NCBI RefSeq assembly: GCF_001294455.1
Contig: NZ_LIKT01000006.1
Location: 124,001-188,000, forward strand
Origin: Phaeobacter sp. 11ANDIMAR09
GTDB lineage: Bacteria > Pseudomonadota > Alphaproteobacteria > Rhodobacterales > Rhodobacteraceae
Direction of reading: 5' to 3'
Length of the DNA stretch: 64,000 bases
How positions within the stretch are numbered: the first letter of the stretch is position 1; each line of letters opens with the position of its first letter. Below the pieces are notes generated by a model that searched no databases, was not told the DNA's origin, and worked only from the letters and a program-made list of their open reading frames with translations. The translations under genes were made by a program, and so were the position numbers. Positions 25,126-33,872 of the stretch are shown piece by piece.

Positions 25126-25724
25126 TGGCGATGCAGGGGCCACAAAAAACGGTTCTGCAACTGGTGGCAGTTGTCCTGACCATGGGCGCGCTGTCCTGGG
25201 CCTCGGTGCCGTTTTACGACTGGTTCTGCCGGGTGACGGGCTTTGGCGGCGTCACTGGCGTGGCCACCGAAGGATCCGACACCGTTCTGGATCAAACCAT
25301 CACGGTGCGCTTTGACGCCTCCAAGGAGCGCGATTTTGCCTGGGAGTTCAAACCCGTGCAGCGCGAAATGGAGATCAAGATCGGCGATACCGGTCTGGCC
25401 TTTTACGAGGCATACAATCCGACGGACCGGCCCGTTGCGGGCCAGGCCTCTTACAATGTGACCCCCTATGCGGCGGGTGCATTCTTTGAAAAAATCGACT
25501 GCTTCTGCTTTACCGAGCAGGTGCTGCAACCAGGGGAGCGGGTGGAAATGCCCGTGACCTTCTTTGTCGACCCGGAAATCGTTACCGACCGGGACGGAAA
25601 ATTCGTGCATACGATTACGCTTTCGTACACGTTTTATGAAATCGATCTGCCCGAGGGCTACGCGGCTCTCGACGCCGGGGAAAACACCGGGGCAGATCTA
25701 ACCACGAACCAGGCCGACGGGTGA
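25125..25724 (+). CDS. ctaG: Cytochrome c oxidase assembly protein CtaG (Cox11)
   Basis: A 199-residue copper chaperone that delivers Cu to the CuB site of subunit I. One N-terminal transmembrane helix (about 8-28, VAVVLTMGALSWASVPFYDW) anchors a periplasmic immunoglobulin-like domain. The copper-binding motif CFCFTEQ is present, together with the conserved YNPTDRPVAGQASYNVTPYA and MPVTFFVDPEI. Start overlaps the preceding small gene by one base; eleven bases separate it from ctaE. Family length is normal. Confidence 0.96.
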   Translation: MAMQGPQKTVLQLVAVVLTMGALSWASVPFYDWFCRVTGFGGVTGVATEGSDTVLDQTITVRFDASKERDFAWEFKPVQREMEIKIGDTGLAFYEAYNPTDRPVAGQASYNVTPYAAGAFFEKIDCFCFTEQVLQPGERVEMPVTFFVDPEIVTDRDGKFVHTITLSYTFYEIDLPEGYAALDAGENTGADLTTNQADG

Positions 25725-25735
25725 GGGACACTTAA

Positions 25736-26545
25736 ATGGCGCACGCTAAAAATCACGATTTTCACATTCTGCCTCCATCAATTCTGCCGCTTATGGCAGC
25801 TGTTGGCGGTTTCATCATGCTCTTCGGTGCCGTTCTTTGGATGCAGGGAATCACGGCTTGGATGTTCTGGATCGGCTTTGCTCTGACCATCTACACCTCT
25901 TTTGCCTGGTGGTCCGAAATGGTCACAGAGGCACGTCAGGGCGACCACGCACCTGTTGTCCGCATTGGGCTGCGCTACGGGTTCATCCTCTTTGTGATGT
26001 CCGAAGTCATGTTCTTCTTTGCCTGGTTCTGGTCGTTTTTCAAACACGCGATGTACCCGATGGAAGAATACATCGGCTCTGAATATGTGACGCCAGAGAT
26101 CTATGCGGTGGACCCGTTCCACCTGCCTCTGATCAACACGCTGGTGCTGCTGCTCTCCGGGTGTGCCGTGACCTGGGCGCACCACGCTCTGGTGCACAAC
26201 AATGACCGCAAGGCGCTGATCCAGGGTCTGTCCATCGGTATCGTCCTGGGCATCTTTTTCACCTTCCTGCAGGGCTATGAATACGCGCACCTGCTGCACG
26301 AAGGCTGGCAGTTTGGCGGCGATGAGTTCTATTCCAACTTCTTCATGGCCACCGGCTTCCACGGCTTCCACGTTCTTCTGGGCACCATCTTCCTCATCGT
26401 CTGCCTGATCCGCGCGATGAAGGGCGATTTCACCCCAGAGCAGCACGTCGGTTTTGAGGCCGCAGCCTGGTACTGGCACTTCGTTGACGTTGTCTGGCTG
26501 TTCCTGTTCTTCGCAGTCTACCTCTGGGGCACTTCCGGCCTGTAA
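25736..26545 (+). CDS. ctaE: Cytochrome c oxidase (aa3) subunit III
   Basis: A 269-residue protein with seven predicted membrane helices. Landmarks are [20 protein letters not shown] at the N-terminus, FIMSEVMFF-like segment ([18 protein letters not shown]) with the conserved glutamate in the membrane, THHALV-like loop, [15 protein letters not shown], and the terminal [15 protein letters not shown]. It stabilises the proton-uptake path of subunit I and binds lipid. It is the last gene of the ctaC operon: a strong terminator stands 77 bases beyond its stop codon. Confidence 0.97.
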   Translation: MAHAKNHDFHILPPSILPLMAAVGGFIMLFGAVLWMQGITAWMFWIGFALTIYTSFAWWSEMVTEARQGDHAPVVRIGLRYGFILFVMSEVMFFFAWFWSFFKHAMYPMEEYIGSEYVTPEIYAVDPFHLPLINTLVLLLSGCAVTWAHHALVHNNDRKALIQGLSIGIVLGIFFTFLQGYEYAHLLHEGWQFGGDEFYSNFFMATGFHGFHVLLGTIFLIVCLIRAMKGDFTPEQHVGFEAAAWYWHFVDVVWLFLFFAVYLWGTSGL

Positions 26546-26621
26546 GAGGTATCTGGCCTTCGGGAGAATGTACCGGGTACATGTTTGAGGTTTCAAAACC
26601 GGAAAACAGACCGTATCAAGC

Positions 26622-26655
26622 ACAGCGCATGGGGAAACTCATGCGCTGTTTTTTT
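26622..26655 (+). terminator. Strong rho-independent terminator of the ctaC-ctaE operon
   Basis: ACAGCGCATG (26622-26631) and CATGCGCTGT (26640-26649) form a perfect 10-base stem with loop GGGAAACT, followed by TTTTTT. It ends 16 bases before the chosen SURF1 start codon, so it also marks where the SURF1 coding region cannot begin. Confidence 0.95.
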
Positions 26656-26670
26656 GGCAACGGAACGGAT

Positions 26671-27345
26671 ATGCAACGAGCATCCTTTTTTCTGTGGATT
26701 GGCGGGCTGGGCCTCGTGGTCCTGCTGGGCCTTGGCACCTGGCAGATGCAGCGTCTGGCTTGGAAAGCCGGGCTGTTGCACACCATTGAAACACGTATCA
26801 CCGCGGCGCCGGTTGCCGTGCCGCAAAGCCCAAGCGAGGCGCTGGATCGCTACCGGGCTGTCACCGCTAAGGGCCTGATTGGCGACCAGGAACTGCATGT
26901 GTTTTGGGTCACCAAACAGGCTGTGACCGGCTACCGGGTGATTTCGGCCCTTGAAACCGATGGTGGTCGCCGCTTGTTACTGGACAGGGGCTTTATCCCA
27001 GCAACCGACAAGAACAGCCCACGCAATTCTGGCGCTATTTCGGTTACGGGCAATCTCTTGTGGCCGGATGAGGGCGACTGGACGACGCCCGCGCCCGAAG
27101 TCGAGGCCAATATCCTCTATGCTCGCGATCTTGCCTATATGGCCGAGCAGTTGCGCACCGAGCCAGTTCTGATTGTTGCCCGCAGCCTCTCGCCTGAAAC
27201 AGCCGTGACACCGCAGGGGGTGACATCGGCGGGCATCCCGAACAACCACTTGCAATATGCGATCACCTGGTTTTCGCTGGCCTTTATCTGGGCTGCGATG
27301 ACCGCCTCTTTTCTATGGCGTTCCCGCGCCAAATCCGAAGGCTGA
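26671..27345 (+). CDS. SURF1-family oxidase assembly protein
   Basis: A 224-residue protein needed for efficient haem a insertion into subunit I. Typical topology: an N-terminal helix (RASFFLWIGGLGLVVLLGLG), a periplasmic domain, and a C-terminal helix (WFSLAFIWAAMTASFLWR). The SURF1 signatures GTWQMQRLAWK, LLLDRGFIPA and the closing NNHLQYAITWFSLAF are all present. The ATG at 26671 follows GGAACGGAT. In-frame starts at 26581 and 26641 would run through the terminator hairpin and are rejected. The stop is four bases before thrC. Confidence 0.93.
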   Translation: MQRASFFLWIGGLGLVVLLGLGTWQMQRLAWKAGLLHTIETRITAAPVAVPQSPSEALDRYRAVTAKGLIGDQELHVFWVTKQAVTGYRVISALETDGGRRLLLDRGFIPATDKNSPRNSGAISVTGNLLWPDEGDWTTPAPEVEANILYARDLAYMAEQLRTEPVLIVARSLSPETAVTPQGVTSAGIPNNHLQYAITWFSLAFIWAAMTASFLWRSRAKSEG

Positions 27346-27349
27346 AGCG

Positions 27350-28738
27350 ATGAAATATATCTCTACCCGTGGGCAGGCGCCCGAGCTGACTTTTGAAGAG
27401 GCCATGCTGACTGGTCTGGCCCGTGACGGCGGATTATACGTCCCAGCCGAGATCCCACAGATGAGCCGTGCAGAGATCGCAGCCCTGTCCGGCCTTTCAT
27501 ACGAGGAAACCGCCTTTCGGGTGATGAAGCCCTTCATTGGCGATTGCTTCACGGAGGAAGAGTTCCGCGGCATCATCGCGCGTGCCTATGCAGGTTTCGG
27601 CCATGCCGCCCGCGCCCCGCTGAAACAGCTGGCGCCCAATCATTTCCTGCTTGAGCTGTTCCATGGGCCCACGCTGGCCTTCAAAGACTTTGCTATGCAG
27701 CTGATTGGCCAGCTGTTCCAGGTGGCGCTGGAACGCCGTAATGAGCGCGTGACCATCGCCGGGGCCACCTCGGGCGATACTGGATCAGCGGCCATGGAGG
27801 CCTTTCGCGGCCTCAGCAATGTGGATGTCTTTATCCTGTATCCCCATGGCCGTGTGTCCGAGGTGCAGCGCCGCCAGATGACCACCCCTGCGGACAAAAA
27901 CGTGCATGCCTTGGCGCTGGATGGCGATTTCGACGATTGTCAGGCGCGGGTCAAAGACATGTTCAACCACTTTGAGTTCCGCGATGGTGTTAAACTTGCC
28001 GGGGTGAACTCGATCAATATCGCCCGGGTTCTGGCGCAGGTGGTCTATTATTTCTCTTCCGCCGTGTCGCTAGGCGCGCCCGCGCGCGAGGTGAGCTTTA
28101 CCGTGCCCACCGGTAACTTTGGCGACATTTTTGCGGGCTATATTGCCAAGCAGATGGGCCTGCCGATCAAGGATCTGGTGGTGGCGACCAACCAAAACGA
28201 CATCCTGCACCGCTGCCTGGAGGGCAAAGGCTATCATAAGGGCGATACCGTACCGTCGATCTCTCCCTCGATGGACATCCAGGTCTCGTCGAACTTTGAA
28301 CGCGCTCTCTATTTTGCCTATGACAAGGATGCGAGCGCGGTGGCGCAGCTGATGGAAGAGCTGAAGGCTGGCGGTTTTGAGGTCAGCCAGGGCGCCATGC
28401 AGGCCCTGTCGGAAACCTACAAATCCGGCCGTGCCTCGGAAGAGGAAACTCTGGCAACCATAAAGTCCGAACTGGCCGCTTCGGGGGAGCTGTTGTGCCC
28501 CCACGGCGCGGTTGGGGTAAAGGTCGCAGCCGAGCAGCGCCAGGCGGATGTGCCGATGATCACCCTGGCCACAGCGCACCCCGCCAAGTTCCCGGCGGCG
28601 GTGGAACAGGCTTCGGGGCAATATCCGGACTTGCCTGACCGTATGGCAGATCTGTATGAGCGGGATGAACGGGTCACGCAAATTGCCAATGATCTGACCA
28701 CAATCGAAGACCATATCAGAAAGAATATCGCAGAATGA
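27350..28738 (+). CDS. thrC: Threonine synthase
   Basis: A 462-residue PLP enzyme that converts O-phospho-homoserine to threonine. The N-terminal YISTRGQAPELTFEEAMLTG and the cofactor lysine in GPTLAFKDFAMQ are conserved, as is the phosphate-binding ATSGDTGSAA. It is of the long (fungal/gram-negative) threonine synthase type, with PTGNFGDIFAGYIAKQMGLP in the middle. It starts four bases after the SURF1 stop, and the M16 peptidase follows after ten bases, giving a SURF1-thrC-peptidase-acetyltransferase unit typical of Rhodobacterales. Confidence 0.97.
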   Translation: MKYISTRGQAPELTFEEAMLTGLARDGGLYVPAEIPQMSRAEIAALSGLSYEETAFRVMKPFIGDCFTEEEFRGIIARAYAGFGHAARAPLKQLAPNHFLLELFHGPTLAFKDFAMQLIGQLFQVALERRNERVTIAGATSGDTGSAAMEAFRGLSNVDVFILYPHGRVSEVQRRQMTTPADKNVHALALDGDFDDCQARVKDMFNHFEFRDGVKLAGVNSINIARVLAQVVYYFSSAVSLGAPAREVSFTVPTGNFGDIFAGYIAKQMGLPIKDLVVATNQNDILHRCLEGKGYHKGDTVPSISPSMDIQVSSNFERALYFAYDKDASAVAQLMEELKAGGFEVSQGAMQALSETYKSGRASEEETLATIKSELAASGELLCPHGAVGVKVAAEQRQADVPMITLATAHPAKFPAAVEQASGQYPDLPDRMADLYERDERVTQIANDLTTIEDHIRKNIAE

Positions 28739-28748
28739 GATCTATTCA

Positions 28749-30011
28749 GTGAGCGTCCAGCAGCATCAACTGGCCAATGGCTTTCGCATCGTGACGGAGG
28801 CCATGCCGGGTCTGCAATCCGCCTCGATCGGGATCTGGGTCACTGCGGGGGGGCGCAACGAGCGGCTCGAGCAGAACGGCATTGCGCATTTTCTGGAGCA
28901 TATGGCCTTTAAGGGCACCGAGAAGCGCTCGGCCTTGCAGATCGCCGAGGCGGTTGAGGATGTGGGCGGCTATATCAACGCCTATACCTCGCGCGAGGTA
29001 ACCGCCTATTACGCGCGGGTGCTCAAGGATGATGTGCCGCTGGCCCTGGATGTTCTGGCGGATATTCTGCGCAATCCGGTGTTTGATCCCCGCGAGATCG
29101 AGGTGGAGCGCGGGGTGATCCTGCAGGAGATCGGCCAAGCTTTGGACACGCCGGACGATGTGATCTTTGACTGGTTGCAGGAGCAGAGCTACCACGACCA
29201 GCCGCTGGGGCGCACTATTCTGGGCCCGGCTGAACGGGTCAGCGCCTTTAATCGTGAGGATCTGACGCAGTTTGTTTCTGAACACTATGGTCCGGGGCAG
29301 ATGATACTGTCAGCAGCGGGTGCGGTGGATCACGCGGCGCTGGTCAAACTGGCCGAAGACCTGTTTGGCGATATGACCGCACGGCCTTCACTGGTGATGG
29401 AACCTGCCCAGTTTACTGGGGGCGAGGCGCGCCACGTCAAGGATCTGGAGCAGGCCCATTTTGCCCTCTCCTTTGAAAGCCCCGGCTACCGGGATGAGGC
29501 GATCTATACCGCGCAGATCTATTCGGCAGTGATGGGCGGTGGCATGTCCAGCCGTCTGTTCCAGGAAGTGCGCGAAAAACGCGGGCTGTGCTATTCCATC
29601 TTTGCCCAGGCCGGGGCCCATGCGGATACTGGCAGCACCACGATTTATGCCGGCACCTCGGGCGACCAGGTTGAAGAATTGGCCCATATCACCGTGGATG
29701 AGATGAAGCGCGCAGCGTCGGATATGTCGGACGCAGAGGTCGAGCGCGCCCGGGCCCAGATGAAGGCCGGCATGTTGATGGGCCTGGAAAGCCCCACCAA
29801 CCGGGCTGAGCGTCTGGCGCGTCTGGTGCAGATCTGGGACCGGGTGCCGGCGCTTGAGGAAACGGTGAAACTGATCGATGCGGTCAGCACCGAAGATGTG
29901 CGCGCCATGGCGGAACAGCTGGCGGTGCAGGCGCCCTCAGCGATGGCGCTTTATGGTCCGGTTGCGGGGGCCCCGAGCCTGGACGCTCTGCAGGAGCGCC
30001 GTGTTGCCTGA
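28749..30011 (+). CDS. M16-family zinc peptidase (processing peptidase-like)
   Basis: A 420-residue pitrilysin-type peptidase. The inverted zinc motif HFLEH is at 47-51 (HFLEHMAFKGT), with the distal glutamate expected in RGVILQEIGQALDTPDDV. The Gly-rich segment typical of processing peptidases is SAVMGGGMSSRLFQEVREKR. It resembles the beta subunit of mitochondrial processing peptidase and bacterial PqqL/YmxG-type enzymes. The start is GTG at 28749. The stop overlaps the acetyltransferase start (TGATG). Natural substrates in bacteria are unknown. Confidence 0.93.
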   Translation: MSVQQHQLANGFRIVTEAMPGLQSASIGIWVTAGGRNERLEQNGIAHFLEHMAFKGTEKRSALQIAEAVEDVGGYINAYTSREVTAYYARVLKDDVPLALDVLADILRNPVFDPREIEVERGVILQEIGQALDTPDDVIFDWLQEQSYHDQPLGRTILGPAERVSAFNREDLTQFVSEHYGPGQMILSAAGAVDHAALVKLAEDLFGDMTARPSLVMEPAQFTGGEARHVKDLEQAHFALSFESPGYRDEAIYTAQIYSAVMGGGMSSRLFQEVREKRGLCYSIFAQAGAHADTGSTTIYAGTSGDQVEELAHITVDEMKRAASDMSDAEVERARAQMKAGMLMGLESPTNRAERLARLVQIWDRVPALEETVKLIDAVSTEDVRAMAEQLAVQAPSAMALYGPVAGAPSLDALQERRVA

Positions 30012-30595
30012 TGTTGCTGGGACGTCGCAAACTTCGACTTGAGACCGAGCGTCTGACGCTGCGCCCGCCAGTGCATTCGGATTTTCAGGCCTGGGCGGCC
30101 CTGCGGCTGCAAAGCCGGGACTATCTGACCCCCTGGGAGCCTGCCTGGGCGCCGGATCATCTGGGGCGCAAGAGCTTTACCAACCGGGTCTACTGGGCGC
30201 AGCGCTCGGTCTCTGGGGGGACGGCGCTACCGCTGTTTCTGATCCGGCGCGAGGATCAGGTGATCCTGGGGGCCATTACCCTGGACAATATTCGCCGTGG
30301 CCCGGCCATGGCCGGCACGCTTGGCTACTGGACAGGGCAGCCCTTTGGGCGGCAGGGCTATATGCGGGAGGCCATTGGCGCGGTGGTGCATTACGCCTAT
30401 GGCAAGCTGGATCTCAGTCGTATTGAGGCTGCCTGCCTTCCGGAGAACGCGGCATCGCGCGGTTTGTTGGAAAAGTCCGGATTCAAATACGAAGGCGTGG
30501 CCCAGTCCTATCTGCAAATCGACGGGCGCTGGCGGACCCATGTGCTCTATGCGGCACTTCGCCATGACCGACGGGGCCGCACCCAAGTAGGATAG
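30011..30595 (+). CDS. RimJ/RimL-type GNAT acetyltransferase
   Basis: A 194-residue acetyltransferase of the ribosomal-protein N-acetyltransferase type. Typical motifs: LRLETERLTLRPPVHSDFQA at the N-terminus, LGYWTGQPFGRQGYMREAIG (acetyl-CoA loop; the usual Q/RxxGxG/A appears as QGYMREA), and NAASRGLLEKSGFKYEGVA near the end. Overlaps the peptidase gene by one base, so translation is coupled. This peptidase-acetyltransferase pair is common in roseobacters. The modified substrate could be a ribosomal protein N-terminus but is not proved. Confidence 0.9.
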   Translation: MLLGRRKLRLETERLTLRPPVHSDFQAWAALRLQSRDYLTPWEPAWAPDHLGRKSFTNRVYWAQRSVSGGTALPLFLIRREDQVILGAITLDNIRRGPAMAGTLGYWTGQPFGRQGYMREAIGAVVHYAYGKLDLSRIEAACLPENAASRGLLEKSGFKYEGVAQSYLQIDGRWRTHVLYAALRHDRRGRTQVG

Positions 30596-30709
30596 GGGTC
30601 GAAGAGCGCGGGGCGGTGGAATATTGTGGTGTTGGGGACCACCAAAAGGGGGGCTCCCGCCTCCTTGGCGACAATCCGAGGCTCTGCGGCCCCGGATTGT
30701 CACGCAGAG

Positions 30710-30742
30710 TTGGGCCCGGCGCCGCGCTGTCGCGCGGCGCGG
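30710..30742. repeat. GC-rich palindromic repeat, copy A
   Basis: TTGGGCCCGGCGCCGCGCTG is followed by a stem arm. GCGCCGCGC and GCGCGGCGC form a nine-base hairpin with loop TGTC. The same 20-base block and stem recur at 32353-32386 with a changed loop. It lies in the 252-base gap between the acetyltransferase and the FAD oxidase, which holds no gene. Confidence 0.7.
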
Positions 30743-30847
30743 TTGCGCAGTTTGGTGAGCCTTGGGCTGCACCTTTCCACCGTGCTCTTCTTAGGTCGAG
30801 ATGCGAGAAGGGCTTGCCTTGTGGCTTTGGATTAGAGATGCAAGGGC

Positions 30848-32302
30848 ATGCGTTATACACCTGCCGATCCCGCCTTTGCCGCCAGCCTGTCCGCCGACCT
30901 GCCAGAGGGCGTTCTGGCCCCCTGTGAACCAAGATACCTGGAGGAGCCACGCGGGCGTTATCAGGGGCAGGCCGGGATCTTGGCCAAGCCGAGCAATACC
31001 GAGCAGGTGGCGATGCTTCTGCGGGCTGCCAATGCCGCGCGGGTGCCGGTGGTGCCCTATGGTGGCGGCACCGGGCTGGTTGGGGGGCAGGTGAAGCCTG
31101 ACGGGGCCGCGCCGCTGCTGCTATCCTTGGAGCGCATGACCAAAATTCGTGCAGTCTACCCAGAAGAAAACGTCATTCTGGCCGAGGCCGGCGCCATTCT
31201 CGCTGATGTGCAGGCTGCTGCCTTGGCACAGGACCGCCTGTTTCCGCTGTCCTTGGCGGCAGAGGGCACAGCGCGGATCGGTGGCAATCTGGCGACCAAT
31301 GCCGGCGGGGTAAATGTACTGCGCTACGGCAATGCTCGGGAGCTCTGTCTGGGGCTGGAGGCGGTCTTGCCAAGCGGCGAGATCTGGAATGGGCTCACCC
31401 GGCTGCGCAAGGACAACACTGGCTATGACCTGCGCAATCTGTTGATTGGCTCCGAGGGCTCCCTAGGGGTGATCACTGCGGCGGCGTTGAAACTCTCGCC
31501 AGTTCCGGCGCAGCAAGGGGTGGCGCATTTTGTGGTGCCCTCACCAGAGGCGGCGATTGCGCTGCTTGCCCTGGCACGAGACCAGCTGGGCGAGGTGGTG
31601 AGCGCCTTTGAACTGATGCATCGCCAGGGGCTCGAGTTTTTGGCACGGCACCTGCCTCAGCTGCGCCAACCCTTTGCTACGGCGCCGGAATGGTCGGTTC
31701 TGATCGATCTAGGGCTGTCCCGGGGCCAAGATCCGGTGCAGGCCCTATCGGATCTGTTCGAGGCAGCGCTTGAGGCCGGATTGGCCGAGGACGGGGTGAT
31801 TGCCCAGTCAAAGGCGCAGGCAGAGGCGCTGTGGGCGGTGCGCGAACAAATCCCGGAGGCGAACCGGCTGGTGGGGTCGATTTCCAGCCATGATATCTCG
31901 GTGCCGATCTCGGCCATCCCCGAGTTCATACGCCGGGGGGGCGCGGCAATTGCGGCACTGGGAGAGGGGGACATGCGGGTGAATTGCTTTGGCCATCTGG
32001 GCGATGGCAATCTGCATTATAATGTCTTTCCGGCCGAAGCGAAATCCCGTGGTGACTATGAGGGGCTGCGGGAGGCGGTAAAAACCCTTGTGCATGAGTT
32101 GGTGCTGGAAATGGGCGGCTCCTTTAGCGCGGAACATGGTGTTGGTCGGATGAAGGTTGCAGATCTTCAGCGTTATGGCGATCCGGTGAAGGTCGCAATG
32201 ATGCGCGGGATCAAACAGGCTCTGGACCCGCGGGGGATCATGAACCCGGGGGCAGTACTGCCCGCGCAAGAGGACGGAGGTCTAAGTAAAGCGTCCAAGT
32301 AA
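30848..32302 (+). CDS. FAD-linked 2-hydroxyacid dehydrogenase (GlcD / D-2-hydroxyglutarate type)
   Basis: A 484-residue flavoprotein of the VAO/PCMH family. The FAD-binding domain has VPVVPYGGGTGLVGGQ, PLSLAAEGTARIGGNLATNA and LLIGSEGSLGVIT. The C-terminal cap carries the metal-site signature NCFGHLGDGNLHYNVF and the closing FSAEHGVGRMK. This pattern is shared by glycolate oxidase subunit D, D-lactate dehydrogenase and D-2-hydroxyglutarate dehydrogenase. No glcE or glcF gene is adjacent, which favours a single-subunit D-2-hydroxyglutarate or D-lactate dehydrogenase. It stands between two copies of the palindromic repeat. Confidence 0.9.
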   Translation: MRYTPADPAFAASLSADLPEGVLAPCEPRYLEEPRGRYQGQAGILAKPSNTEQVAMLLRAANAARVPVVPYGGGTGLVGGQVKPDGAAPLLLSLERMTKIRAVYPEENVILAEAGAILADVQAAALAQDRLFPLSLAAEGTARIGGNLATNAGGVNVLRYGNARELCLGLEAVLPSGEIWNGLTRLRKDNTGYDLRNLLIGSEGSLGVITAAALKLSPVPAQQGVAHFVVPSPEAAIALLALARDQLGEVVSAFELMHRQGLEFLARHLPQLRQPFATAPEWSVLIDLGLSRGQDPVQALSDLFEAALEAGLAEDGVIAQSKAQAEALWAVREQIPEANRLVGSISSHDISVPISAIPEFIRRGGAAIAALGEGDMRVNCFGHLGDGNLHYNVFPAEAKSRGDYEGLREAVKTLVHELVLEMGGSFSAEHGVGRMKVADLQRYGDPVKVAMMRGIKQALDPRGIMNPGAVLPAQEDGGLSKASK

Positions 32303-32352
32303 AGGGAGGGCTCCCGCGCAGCCTTCTCCCTCCTGTAAGGAGGAAGGCCTGC

Positions 32353-32386
32353 TTGGGCCCGGCGCCGCGCTGGAGCGCGGCGCGCC
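32353..32386. repeat. GC-rich palindromic repeat, copy B
   Basis: Identical to copy A over the 20 bases TTGGGCCCGGCGCCGCGCTG; the nine-base arms GCGCCGCGC and GCGCGGCGC are conserved while the loop is TGGA instead of TGTC. It is directly followed by another perfect hairpin (32385-32411). Confidence 0.7.
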
Positions 32387-32411
32387 TTTTGGGCTCTTTG
32401 AGCCCAAAAGG
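32385..32411. terminator. Perfect 12-base hairpin between convergent genes
   Basis: CCTTTTGGGCTC (32385-32396), loop TTT, GAGCCCAAAAGG (32400-32411). It lies between the convergent FAD oxidase gene and apt. There is no U run directly behind it in either direction, so termination is likely but not certain; it may belong to the same repeat as the hairpin before it. Confidence 0.6.
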
Positions 32412-32500
32412 CCATGCCCAACGGGAAGGAGACATTGTAATGGCGACCTGACGGGCGGGAGGACCACCTGCGAAGAGGCGATTGGCAGGCCTTTGGTGGC

Positions 32501-33040
32501 TTATTCGCCCTCAAACTCACAGAGCACATGGACATCCATGCCCAGGTCTTCCAGCACCCTGCGCCCGCCGAGATCGGGCAGGTCGACGATGAAGGCGCAG
32601 GAGATGATTTCTCCTCCCAGCCGTTCAATCAGCTTGATACCGGCAGAGGCCGTGCCGCCTGTGGCCAGGAGATCATCCACCACCAGCACCTTTTCACCGG
32701 GCTGGATCGCATCCTCGTGGATCTCAACAATGGCCTCACCGTACTCCAGTTTGTACTCCTGGCTCAGGGTGCGCCCGGGCAGCTTGCCCTTCTTGCGGAT
32801 CGGCACGAAGCCAACGCTCAGCTGGTGGGCAATGGCGCCACCCATGATAAAGCCACGGGCCTCCAGCCCGACCACCTTGTCGATCCGCTCTCCGGCATAG
32901 GGGTGCAGCATCTGGTCGATGGCCATGCGAAACCCACGCGGATCAGCAAAAAGCGTGGTGACATCGCGGAACATGATGCCCTCGTGCGGGAAATCAACGA
33001 TGGTGCGGATATAGTCTTTCACAGAGGTCTTTTTGGGCAT
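32501..33040 (-). CDS. apt: Adenine phosphoribosyltransferase
   Basis: A 179-residue purine salvage enzyme making AMP from adenine and PRPP. The PRPP-binding loop [18 protein letters not shown] is intact (about 120-138), and the N-terminal [20 protein letters not shown] with [14 protein letters not shown] are diagnostic of Apt. Normal length. It is leftward, convergent with the FAD oxidase. Its salvage function links to mtnP at 35001, whose product releases adenine, although the two genes are not in one operon. Confidence 0.97.
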   Translation of the reverse strand: MPKKTSVKDYIRTIVDFPHEGIMFRDVTTLFADPRGFRMAIDQMLHPYAGERIDKVVGLEARGFIMGGAIAHQLSVGFVPIRKKGKLPGRTLSQEYKLEYGEAIVEIHEDAIQPGEKVLVVDDLLATGGTASAGIKLIERLGGEIISCAFIVDLPDLGGRRVLEDLGMDVHVLCEFEGE

Positions 33041-33180
33041 GGAGAGGCTTTCTCTTGCGTGGCGGATCTGTGCCGGACGGCAGGAGAGTGGTTATAGACT
33101 GCCATTCAGGTCCCGGCCAGCAGGGTTTGACCCAAGCTATCCCAGCTTGCAAGGGGCAAGCGGGGATCCTGTCCGAAATG

Positions 33181-33813
33181 TCAGGCGGGGCGGCGCAGCA
33201 GGGCCGTGGCCAACCCCATGGCCACCAGCGCCGCGCCGCCAACCCGTGTCAGATTGGCTGTGGTCCGCGGGCGGGCGACCCAGAGCCGCAGGCGATCGGC
33301 CAGCAGCGCATAGGCCAGCGCATTGAGGCCGGCCAGTCCCACAAAGGTGGCAATCAGGATTGCAAACTGAGGGGCCAGCGCTTCGCTGGGCCGGATGAAT
33401 TGGGGCACAAAGGCGATGAAGAAGGCAATGGATTTGGGGTTCAGGGCGGTGACTACGGCCGTGTGACCCAAAACACCGCCGGCCCGAACGGCCTCCGTGT
33501 TGGCCATATCTTCCAACCCTTTTGCGCCCGCAGCGCTGCGCCAGAGTTTGATTCCCAACCAGACCAGATAAGCCGCCCCGACCCATTTCAGGGCGGTGAA
33601 CAAACTGGCCGAAGCCAGAACCAGCGCGCCAAGTCCGGCCAGAGAGGCGCTCATGGCGATGAGATCACCTATGGCCACACCAATGGCTGAGGCCACAGCA
33701 ACCTGGCGGCCCTTAGAGAGGGCATAGCTCAGGACCAGCAAGACAGTCGGACCGGGGATCAGCAGCAAGGCCAGGGAGGCCGAGGCAAAGGCCAGCCAGA
33801 GCGAAAAATCCAT
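33181..33813 (-). CDS. LysE/RhtB-family exporter
   Basis: A 210-residue integral membrane protein with about six helices. The N-terminal LLLIPGPTVLLVLSYALSKG and GVAIGDLIAMSASLAGLGAL are the LysE family signature, and LNPKSIAFFIAFVPQFIRP closes the first repeat. Such proteins export amino acids or homoserine lactones. Substrate cannot be told. It stands alone, leftward, upstream of apt with a 140-base gap. No regulator is adjacent. Confidence 0.92.
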   Translation of the reverse strand: MDFSLWLAFASASLALLLIPGPTVLLVLSYALSKGRQVAVASAIGVAIGDLIAMSASLAGLGALVLASASLFTALKWVGAAYLVWLGIKLWRSAAGAKGLEDMANTEAVRAGGVLGHTAVVTALNPKSIAFFIAFVPQFIRPSEALAPQFAILIATFVGLAGLNALAYALLADRLRLWVARPRTTANLTRVGGAALVAMGLATALLRRPA

Positions 33814-33872
33814 GGGGGGCTCCTATGTTTCGGTCACAGCGGCGACAGCAAAGACAGCAGATTTGTTAGAGG

